The notes below the pieces were generated by a model. It saw nothing but the letters and a program-made list of their open reading frames with translations. It did not search any database and was not told the origin of the DNA. From Paraflavitalea devenefica (GTDB taxonomy: Bacteria; Bacteroidota; Bacteroidia; Chitinophagales; Chitinophagaceae): 64,000 nucleotides of DNA. The stretch spans positions 248,001 to 312,000 of the forward strand of contig NZ_JAARML010000001.1 of NCBI RefSeq assembly GCF_011759375.1, given 5' to 3'. Shown piece by piece: positions 17,652-27,200 of the stretch. Position 1 is the stretch's first letter, and the number at the start of each line of letters is the position of its first letter. The position numbers and the translations under genes are program-made.

Positions 17652-18794
17652 TTAATTACTTACGACCACACTATTATCAGGCCGTTCTTTATCTTTTGGT
17701 TTCTTTTCGGTAATGGTAGCCGGTTTCTTTAAAGAGAATAGCCACCAGGCGCCTAAATGTTCTGCGATATTATACAATATAATTGGCAAAATGATCCCTA
17801 TGATCACACTGGTAATCATCAGCACAGGAATGTCCTGTATATCCAGTAAGTTCACCATCACATTCCTGGTAGCAGCCGTTAACATGAGGTGCATTACATA
17901 GATGTACAGTGAATGGTAGCCAATTACGCGCAAAAAACGCATAATATTAAGCTGTTGGAGCAGAAATGATACCTGTATCACAAAAGCGCCACCGGCAAGG
18001 GCGGTAAAAGCGAAAATGGCCGGTTGCTGGTATTGCACATAATAATCATCCTGGTGCCGGAGGTTCAGATAAGTGAAATAGTGTTGCAGGAATACAAATA
18101 CCGGCAGGGCAATGATGGTGGTGCGCCAGGAAGTAAGGTACTTGTGATTTTTGGTATTCAGCACCAAATCTGAAAATGCGTGCCCAACAGCAAAAAACAG
18201 GTAAAAGAACAGTACATCAATCAAAAAGCCAATCTGGATATGATTGATATGACAATATCCTGCTATGGCATACAAGATCATCCCGAGTATGACCTGCTGC
18301 CAGGGCTTTATCTTGCCATACCAATGCACCAGTGCGTATAAGACGCTTACAAAGAACAAAGCATTCAGGTACCAGAATTGTTCAATCTTACGGGGATCAA
18401 TGATCAGGTTCAGGTAATCCATCGGCTCGCGCACAGCATTGGCATAGCCTGCAAACAGGAGTTGCAGGGAAACCTGGATACTGCCCCATACGAGCAAGGG
18501 ATAGAAAATGGTCTGGAACCTGTTTCCAATATAATCACCAATCCCTTTACGCATAAGGCTGCTCCCTATGAAGATGCCCGATACGATAAAGAATAAGGGC
18601 ATACGGAAGCTAAAGAAGAAAATGTTGAAATACTTTAGCCATTCAAAGCTTCCGGAACCTTCGCCCACATTACCAAGCCCTTCAAATACATGCCGGTAAA
18701 CGACCAATAGAATAGTAATCCCACGGGCATAATCTATCCAGGGATAGCGGCTCCTGTTTAAAATTGTTTGTGCATTAAATAAATAATTGAACAT
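17652..18794 (-). CDS. Acyltransferase-3 family membrane O-acyltransferase (fucose-4-O-acetylase-like)
   Basis: A 380-residue integral membrane protein with about 10 helices. The N-terminal RYPWIDYARGITILLVVYRH carries the family Arg and catalytic His, and FRMPLFFIVSGIFIGSSL follows. The opening WIDYARGI is closest to the WcaK/fucose-4-O-acetylase-like branch. A charged Lys-rich tail (last 20 residues) faces the cytoplasm. It lies 22 bp downstream of the Wzz-like gene and 8 bp upstream of the small membrane peptide, so it belongs to the polysaccharide operon and probably decorates the repeat unit with acyl groups. Confidence 0.86.
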   Translation of the reverse strand: MFNYLFNAQTILNRSRYPWIDYARGITILLVVYRHVFEGLGNVGEGSGSFEWLKYFNIFFFSFRMPLFFIVSGIFIGSSLMRKGIGDYIGNRFQTIFYPLLVWGSIQVSLQLLFAGYANAVREPMDYLNLIIDPRKIEQFWYLNALFFVSVLYALVHWYGKIKPWQQVILGMILYAIAGYCHINHIQIGFLIDVLFFYLFFAVGHAFSDLVLNTKNHKYLTSWRTTIIALPVFVFLQHYFTYLNLRHQDDYYVQYQQPAIFAFTALAGGAFVIQVSFLLQQLNIMRFLRVIGYHSLYIYVMHLMLTAATRNVMVNLLDIQDIPVLMITSVIIGIILPIILYNIAEHLGAWWLFSLKKPATITEKKPKDKERPDNSVVVSN

Positions 18795-18816
18795 GACACG
18801 GTATAAGGTTTAAGAA

Positions 18817-21030
18817 CTACAAATCCATATTATTGGCTTCCACATTGTTCAACACCGTACCAACGAATTTTCCGCCGGTACTCTTCAGATACTGGATAGA
18901 GTCTTTATCAACTTGTCCGAGAGAAGATTTAGCCGAAAAGATAGCTATGATGCCATCTACCCAGGCAGAAAGCTCTTTACTGTCTGCATGGTTATTCAAT
19001 GCGGCTCCTTCCACAAAAACAAAGTCATAGTTCTCTGCAATTTTAGGCAGGTTTTCCAACAGGTTGCTTTTAGGCAATATTTCTGAGGGGGTATGATTAT
19101 TTTCAGTGCACCCTACCAGGTCCGTATTGGGAATGGTAGTCATGCTGGTAGTACTCCAGAACTTATCCATCACATTGCCCTGGCCGGTGAAGCTGAACTG
19201 CTCCAGGGTGGGCTTGGCGCCAAACTTCTGCGTTAAAGTATTATTGGAAAAATTGGCATCGATCAGCAGCACTTTTTTCCTGGTAAGGCTAAAGCTATTG
19301 GCCAATGCCTCAATGATGGTGGTTTTACCTTCTTTGGGTTTGGTGCTGGTAACCAGGAAGATCTTTTTACCAGAGCTGGTCAGCTCATACCTTAATTTAC
19401 GCAGGTTTTCAACGAACAGGGCACCCTCTCCTTCCCTGCTCAGGTCTGTTTCCTTAAAATACTCCTGTAAAGGCTTTTTCTTCAGGTTCAGTTTGTTGAG
19501 CGAGCTGAGTAAAGGCAGCTTGGTCGCACGCTGGAAGATAGACGGTGTTTTGAAAGAAGAATCAAAGAATTCCAGCGCTATGATGATGAAAGAAGACAGG
19601 AATAAGGTAAGCATACCGCACAAACCCAATATGAGTGAGCGGCGTGATGGTTCCGGCTGAAAGGCAGGTTGCGCCACCAGGATCTGCTTAAAGTTATTCT
19701 GCGGGTTAATATCGAGGTCCAGTGAAGATTGTAAACTTCTCTTCAATTGTTCATATTCCTGTGAAGCGATGCGCAGGTCGCGCTCCATGGCATCGAGGAT
19801 TACCTGGTCGCCGCCGCCTGTTTTGGTGATGACTTCATAATCTTCTTTTTGCTTGCGGAATAATGCCACGTTCCCTTCTGCTGCCAGTATCTGTTCCTCC
19901 AGGTCCGTTTTGCGGGCTATCAGGTCTTCCTGGCGCACCTGTGTCCTGTTCTGCCGTTGCTGACGATCGGTAAGGGTGCCTCCCGAATTTGTATAATCCC
20001 TGATCTTCTTTACATTGGCATCAATACGGTCCTGCAGCTTCCTGATCTCCTCATCTGATTTACCATTCTTTTCTATCTCCAGGTTCTGGTTCTCTTTATT
20101 CAGGGCCATTATGGCAGCATTGTTATTAACAATACTACTGCCGGTACCTTGGCTATTCAGGTCATTTAATTGCGATACAACCGACCGCAGCTCACCCTTT
20201 AAATTATTGAGCTTGGCCTGTTCCTGTTGGTAATTGCTGGTTACGCCCTGTACTACGGTCATGGCGGCGGAGGCTCTGTCGGCTACGTTGGGCGTACCGA
20301 TCCTTTCCCTGAATGCCTTCAGCGATTCAGTAAGGCTGTCTACGTTTCTCTTTTTGGCGCTGGCCACACTGTCGAGCCTGGCAGCCGACTCCTGGTTACG
20401 TAATCCATAGATCACGTTAAAGAAGCGGATGAATTGCTGACCGATGGTATTGGCGATAAAAGCAGATAATTCAGGATTTTCCGACTTACAATGGATCACG
20501 AGATAGTCGGTACGTTCGGCCCGGAAAATGGTGAGATATCCCTGCAGGTATTCAGGCGCATACCCATACAGGTACATGAGATCAAATACTTTCTTTTCTT
20601 CGGGGTCAAAAGGGCTCAGGAGTTCCATGCCGGCAATCTTACGGCGCAAAAGCTGTTTGGCATGGTCCATATTGGTCAATGCATATACATTGCTCTTCTT
20701 TTGTTCATCATTGAGGCTGCGGAAAGGCTTCAGGTCTTCCAGGTCATGCAGCAGTACTTTATAGGAAAGCATGCTCATTACTTTGGGTGACCTGAAAGTT
20801 TCAATTACGTTATTAAAGCGTAGATCTATTTCATAGAAGTTGAGGCCGGCCTCTTCTTTGATACTGACCTTCTGCTCCATGGTGAAGCCGGTAGAATACT
20901 GGGCATAGGACGCATAGCTTTTGGGTTGAAAGAGCGTAAATACAAAACCTGCTACCAGCCCCAATACTGTACAGCCAGCAATGATCCATTTCTTACGCAG
21001 GAGCGAGTACAATAAATACAACAGGTCCAT
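18817..21030 (-). CDS. Wzz-type chain-length protein fused to a divergent BY-kinase-like P-loop domain
   Basis: Inner-membrane polysaccharide co-polymerase of 737 residues. An N-terminal helix (about 13-34) and a Wzz domain precede long coiled coils (about 220-430). A second membrane helix at about 485-510 leads into a cytoplasmic P-loop domain. Its Walker A reads STKPKEGKTT (about 560-570), Walker A' is LLIDANF and the Walker B equivalent is FVFVEGAAL. In active BY-kinases the last two normally read IDxD and (I/V)DTPP-like, and the C-terminus carries a tyrosine cluster. Here the second Asp and the Walker B Asp are replaced and the tail (NNVEANNMDL) has no tyrosine. It probably sets chain length, with altered or absent kinase activity. 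It is the first gene of the minus-strand polysaccharide operon. Confidence 0.85.
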   Translation of the reverse strand: MDLLYLLYSLLRKKWIIAGCTVLGLVAGFVFTLFQPKSYASYAQYSTGFTMEQKVSIKEEAGLNFYEIDLRFNNVIETFRSPKVMSMLSYKVLLHDLEDLKPFRSLNDEQKKSNVYALTNMDHAKQLLRRKIAGMELLSPFDPEEKKVFDLMYLYGYAPEYLQGYLTIFRAERTDYLVIHCKSENPELSAFIANTIGQQFIRFFNVIYGLRNQESAARLDSVASAKKRNVDSLTESLKAFRERIGTPNVADRASAAMTVVQGVTSNYQQEQAKLNNLKGELRSVVSQLNDLNSQGTGSSIVNNNAAIMALNKENQNLEIEKNGKSDEEIRKLQDRIDANVKKIRDYTNSGGTLTDRQQRQNRTQVRQEDLIARKTDLEEQILAAEGNVALFRKQKEDYEVITKTGGGDQVILDAMERDLRIASQEYEQLKRSLQSSLDLDINPQNNFKQILVAQPAFQPEPSRRSLILGLCGMLTLFLSSFIIIALEFFDSSFKTPSIFQRATKLPLLSSLNKLNLKKKPLQEYFKETDLSREGEGALFVENLRKLRYELTSSGKKIFLVTSTKPKEGKTTIIEALANSFSLTRKKVLLIDANFSNNTLTQKFGAKPTLEQFSFTGQGNVMDKFWSTTSMTTIPNTDLVGCTENNHTPSEILPKSNLLENLPKIAENYDFVFVEGAALNNHADSKELSAWVDGIIAIFSAKSSLGQVDKDSIQYLKSTGGKFVGTVLNNVEANNMDL

Positions 21031-21072
21031 AAAGGGTTCTTTTTTTTGTGTGTTTCGAGGTGAAAAAGTACC

Positions 21073-21105
21073 AAAAAAAACCGGGAGACCATAATGGTTT
21101 CCCGG
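21073..21105 (-). terminator. Intrinsic terminator upstream of the Wzz-like gene
   Basis: On the minus strand a 10-bp stem (CCGGGAAACC paired with GGTCTCCCGG, one mismatch; 21081-21105) is followed by eight T residues. It would stop transcripts arriving from the 2386-residue T9SS gene before the Wzz-like gene. Confidence 0.85.
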
Positions 21106-21155
21106 ATTTTGATAAGCTAGGTCTTTTTTTCAGGGTCTGGCCCTGATTGGATAAA

Positions 21156-21187
21156 GGCGAGCCATCCCGCTTCCGGAATGGCTCACC
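21156..21187 (-). terminator. First hairpin after the 2386-residue T9SS gene
   Basis: A stem pairing GGTGAGCCAT with ATGGCTCGCC, plus an inner CCG/CGG pair, starts 17 bp after the stop codon and is followed by TTTAT. It precedes the stronger terminator at 21073-21105, giving a tandem arrangement. Confidence 0.6.
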
Positions 21188-21204
21188 TTCGTTATAAGCA
21201 AGGC

Positions 21205-24200
21205 TTATTGATTAGCCTTTATCATTTTACTTACCTGTACCGGTTTACCATTTACATTCAAAGTTACCATGTAGATACCAGTGTTCAGATTGGCACTTCC
21301 TGTATTTACGCGGAGGGTATTGTACCCTGCCGCCAGTTTGCCAAAGGCTTTTCTGAATACCAGCTTTCCGCTGAGGTCATAAACATCTACGCTAACGTTA
21401 TTGTCGGCAGCAGTGTTATTGAAATCAAGGTTTACCTGGTCAATGAACGGATTGGGATACATACGTCCTTCTGTTACTTCCTGGGTAGCCTGTGCCGTTG
21501 TACGGGCAGCAGCCTCTTCGGTAACGGTGCCGGTCATTTCGCCGGGCTTGGTCAGACCGCCATTCAGTACAGTACCACCTTCCGGAACGTCATCGTATGC
21601 CTGAACAATGATACCACCGTTGAAGCCGTAAACCGCTGTTTCAGTAGTAGAGAAGTCCAGTAATAACTCACCATTTGAATCGGACTGTACATCACCAATG
21701 TACACGATCTTGGTAGAGTTCATCCAGGAGTTCAGGTAAACAGTGCGACCATTGATGGTATAGGTACAGGTATAGTTACCGGCAAACCATCCGTTGGTGC
21801 TCATACTGTTGAAGAACCCGATCCTGTAACGCTTAGCCATATTCAGGCCACTGAGCTTCATTTGAGATTGCTGGGTATTGTCGATCCAGAAGTTGGACTG
21901 TAATACCACATCCGGAGCAAAACCTGAATTGTTACCAGTGATCACACCAAAGTTATTGTCACCGTTCATCACCTTCGTGATGCTCAGGCTCATGCCACTT
22001 GGTTGGTTAGACTGGTTGGGCAGGTTATTGAACGTATAGAAGTCGGTGGGCAATGTGGCCAGGTTGTACCAGGGCGCCGGTGCGTTGTACTCTGTAGCGA
22101 AGTTGAAGTTCACATAAGTAATAGCCATCGGTGTAATGGTCTTGCCAACATTGCTCCAGTCGGTATATACACCGCCTACTTTCGCACGTACACGGTACCA
22201 GTATTTGGTATTGGGTGTAAGACCCGTGCTGGTGTAAGTAGTTGTATTGGCAGGCAGATCAACAGTGGTCACATTAGCAAAAGCTGCATCTGTGGCGCGC
22301 TGTAACTGGAATCCGCCAACTGCGTCTTCATTGTTTGTCCTGTCAGACCAGCTCAGGATAGCAGCATTCCTGTCCTTAGGCTCTACATACAGGTTAACCG
22401 GGTTGAGGTTAAGACCTGGAGCGAATTCTTCCAGTTGAACCGCTGTGAAGAACATATAGGTAGCACTGCTGAGCTTGGTCATATCTACCGTGATCACACC
22501 AGCAACCGGCGTGAGGTTATTGAGGTTGGCTGTCTGGTTCGTATTGTAACGGGCATTGAGTGTATCGCTGGAGCTACCGGAAACGTAGCGGGCAGATGCA
22601 TCCAGGCCTTCGTTTTGTGAACCAACAACGATCACATTATAACGTTTGCTGTTATCCAGACCACTAAAGACTATTTGCTTGGTATCGCCATTATTATGCC
22701 ACCAGCCGCTCTTCAGTACTATATCAGGATATACACCGGAGTTATTGCCGGTTTCATGACCGATCGGTGAAATACCAGCCCATCCGCCTATCAACTGGAA
22801 GCTGAATGGTGTAGTGGCATTGTTTTCATCTTTCAGGTTGTTCAGCGTAGTACCGTTGTTACCGTAGGCGTTGATATTGTTCCACGGAGCCGGTGCCGCA
22901 TCACCATAGTTACCTACGTTGATATATACAGAACGGGTGTTCTTATCGGTCACTGCGATGGTAACCTCACTGGTCACCTCAGCGCCTTTATCATCCACCG
23001 CCTTCACGGTAAAGGTAGCGTTGCCCAGGTCGCTGGCTGTCGGTGCAGCAATGATCCTGTAGTTATTACCACCCAGTGATTGCAGCGTAAGATAAGAAGG
23101 CTGGTTCACGATAGAAACCGTTACCACATCACCCGGTGTATCGGTTACAGTGAAGTCATCCTGGCTATTAGCATCTGTCTTCATAGCAATGCTGGCCACC
23201 AGACCTGCAATAACGGGCTTATTGTTGGCGGTCGTAATGGCTACCGTGTCGCTGGTAGTACCCAGGCCGTGGTTGTTGGAACCAGCCACATAATAATAGT
23301 ACTGTGTGAATGGCAGTACAGCCTCGTCCGTATAGGTATTTGCATCAACACCAAGTGTATTCAGCAAGGTATAAGGGCCTTCCTGGCTTGTTGCGCGGTA
23401 CACTTTATAAGAATACTCGTTGTAAGCCTTATCGGTCCAGTTGAGGTGCACACCTACGCCTGCTTCGGCTTCAGCCACCAGGTTAGCTGGTTTGGCCGGT
23501 GTAGTACCGTCGTCGAATTGTGCGTCCATAACGAAGGCGTTCAGCACACCACCTACACCAGGATTAGGATCGCCGATCATGGTAATGATCACATCACCAT
23601 TGGCGGCGGGCTGTACCTGGTAGATCGTATCGGTAATAGTGGCATTCATGAAGTAAGGAATAGCCACAGATTCGTTACCGATCTTATAGGTAGTAGTGGA
23701 AGTAGCCGTTAAACCGCAGAAAGTACAGTTGTTGCTACCCATGAAGATGAAGTTATACTTCTTGGCTACATCCAGTCCGCTCACAAGGATACGCAGTGTA
23801 TCCACAGCAGCACCACCCTGCCAGGAGAAGCCCCAGAAGATACCATCTTTCATTACGTTGTTGGGGTATACGCCGCCACCCAGTACACCGGCATCAGAAG
23901 CACCGAAGGTACCACTCAGCTTACTAACACTTACAGTGGTGGTAACACCCTTGGTATTCTTGAGGTTACTCATGTTGAAGTTACCGGATGCAGTTTCCAC
24001 ATCATTCCATCCTGCAACGCCACCGGTGTAATACTTCATATTCACCTGGATGGTTTCATTGGGATCATTCTCATTTACAATGATGGTAAATGTCTTGTTG
24101 CTCCAGCCGCCGTTTCCATCATCCGTTCTTACCGTCATGGCATAAGTACCACTGGAAGCGAGGTTGGGCTGCAGGGAAATAGAAGCGCGGCCATTGCCAC

Positions 24201-27200
24201 TGTCAACCAGCGTAGCAAAAGAAGGCTTATCTACCACAGTCCATACGATGGAGCTGTTACCATCTGCGTCATTGGCTACGAGCGCAAGACTGCGGGCCTC
24301 GCCTTCATTCATATTTACGTCGGCAATGGCGTTGATATTAGGCAGGCTGTTGTTATTAACAACCATGTTATACACGATCGTATCCTTTCCACCAAAGGCA
24401 TCAGTAACATATACGGTGATCGCATAAGCACCCTGATCGGCTATAGATGGAGCAGACACGATATCAACACCACCATTGGTCTGATTTTGCAGTGTAGCAA
24501 AATAAGGCAGGTTCTCTGTGCTGAAGCTCAGTGCATCCCCATCAGGATCATTGGCATGTACAGTAAGGGTATGTACAGTACCGTGCTTGATGGTAAAGTC
24601 TTCGAAGGTTACAAAAACAGGGGCCGTATTGGGGGTCACCACGGTTATTTCGTTGCTATAAGCAGAAGGATTAGCCAATCCGGTAGCCCGTACCTTATAA
24701 TAATAGGTAACATTGGCAAACAGTGTAGTGTCGGAGAAAGTGGTAGCACCTGCAGGTACAGTCGCCACTACACGGTAATTGCTGTTGTCGGTCGGAGACC
24801 TCCAGATTTCAAATCCTGTTTCAGTAGCAGAATTGTCATTCCAGGTAAGATCTACCGTAGTGGGAGACACTGGGGTTGCAGCCAGTCCGGAAGGAGCTGT
24901 AGGCGCTGCCGGTGTAACCTGGGTAGCTGCACTGGAAGGAGCAAAAGTAAAGTTCTTCAGGTGGTTGATCTCTTCAGCCACCATAGCACTGTTGAAGATG
25001 TAGATATCATCAATCTTACCGGCAAAATAATCGCTACTGGTAGCGGCCTGGTTAAAGGCCACATCGCTGTTGCTGGAACCGGAATAACCGATACGGGCAT
25101 TATTGGAAGCAGCAGCTACCACACTGGTAATACCGCCCAGGTCATTGTTAGCAGCCACTTCTACACCGTTCAGGAACAGCTTTAATGAATTTACATTGTA
25201 TACAACAGCCACATGATTCCAGTTGCCGCTGATCCAGTTGGCATCGCTGGCAAAATTCTCCAGGGTAGCCACTGACCGGGTGCTATTGCTGGCAATGCCA
25301 GCTTCCAGATCACCATTGTTAAAGCGCAGGGCCAGACCATTGGTGCTGTTGCCAAAGTCGAAGATCACTTTCCTGTTGGAAGTAGAAGTAGGATTGATCC
25401 ACATGGCTACCGTACGTTGGGAATAACCGCCATCGCTGGGGAAACCACCGTTATTACTGTTGTTAACAGTAGCGTACTGGCTACTGCCGCTCAGGTTCAA
25501 TGAATGTGAACCTTCTTTGGGAGAAGCATTGCTATAAGTAGCACCGGTGAGTGTAAGGGTGCGGCTACCGCTGCCGTTACTGTCGCCACCGTTGTTATTG
25601 ACTTTCCAGTTCACTTCTACGATGTTGCTGGCATATACAGACTCACCGCTAAGACCTATCGCTCTTATCTTATAATAATATTTGGTATTGGCTACCAGAC
25701 CAGAGTCGGTATAAGAAGTACCTGTTACAGTGGCCACCTGGGTATAGGTGCCGGCCGGCGTAGCTGAACGCAGGATCTCAAAACCAGCCTCGTTGTTACT
25801 GTTATCAGTCCAGGTAAGGTTGATCTTGTTATGAGCAACTCCTGTTGCTACCAGGTTGGACGGAGCAATAATAGTGGGTGTTATGAATTCTGTGGTAGAC
25901 AAGGCACTGTTGGGAATAGCCTGTTTGGCCAGTCCGGCATTGTTTTGCCAGCTCCAGGATACCGCATCACCTCCGGTACCATCAAAGTATGCCAGGGCAA
26001 TGGCATGCTTACCAGCAGTAAGGTTAATGCTGGCGGTTTTGCAGGTGTTGGCATGTACGCCATCATGGCTGATCAGCGCTGTATTGCTGAAGGCATACCC
26101 ATTGTCGATGTACAGTTTGCTGCCATCGTCGGAACAAACCTCAAATGTATAGTTGGCTGTAGTGGGTATGTCGATATAACCTTCCCAAAGGAAACCAAAA
26201 TTGTCCGTGCGGTTCCTGGGCGATACATTGACGTTGCTGATCGTACCCGATTTAACAGGGGTCAGGTTTTGGAAGTTCGGCAACGTGCTCCAGGTGCCTT
26301 CGAAATATTTATAGGTAAGACCATTCACTGCGAGTTTCGTAGAAACAGTGACCTGGTTACTGGGTGCGGAATAATTACCAACAGCATCACGGGCTTTAAC
26401 ATGGATGGTATAAAGCTGTCCGCTATCCAGGTTGGCAATAGTAAAGGTTGTTTGTGTAGTAGTATAGGTCTTAACACCGTTAATAAAGATGTCATATTTA
26501 TCAACACCTACATCATCGGTAGAGCCTGTCCACTGTACGTTCAGATAAGTAGTGAACGCATTCAGCAGTTTCAGGTTAGAAGGAGCAGTGGGACCTGTAT
26601 TGTCTACGGCTGTTTTAGCGCCTGCTTCATCGCTCACAACAGCAGCACCGGAAGCCCCTACAGCACGTACTATATAATAATACTGTGTATTAGAGGCAAG
26701 ACCGGTATTGGTATAAGTAATCGTATTGGCCGGTGTGATGGTCACTAACTGGTAAGGACCACCAGGATTGGTACTGCGATAGATCTCAAAGCCTGTTTCA
26801 TTTTCACCGGCATTGGGATTATCACTCCAGTCGAGACGGATGCTCGTCAGGGAAACAGCAGCGGCAGAAAGATTCTTGGCCGGCTCGGGTTTGGGCAAAC
26901 CATCTGCATGGATCACTGTAAAGGCAGCAGAAGGCAACGCGCCACAACCGAATTGTTCCATCACTTTGGCAGTATAGGTCCCTGTTTGTGCAACATAGGT
27001 ACTTTCCGTGCCTACTGTGGTAGCGCCCTGCAGCCATTGGTAAGAGACATAACCTTCCGGTAATTTCAGCGGAACAGAAGTGCTTCCATCAGGAGCAGGC
27101 AGCACTTTACTTCTCATACCATCCACCTGTATGTCGGGTGTCTGGGTGATAGGTTTGGAGCTGATCACAGCCGGTATCGGAGACCAGACAGACCAATCGC

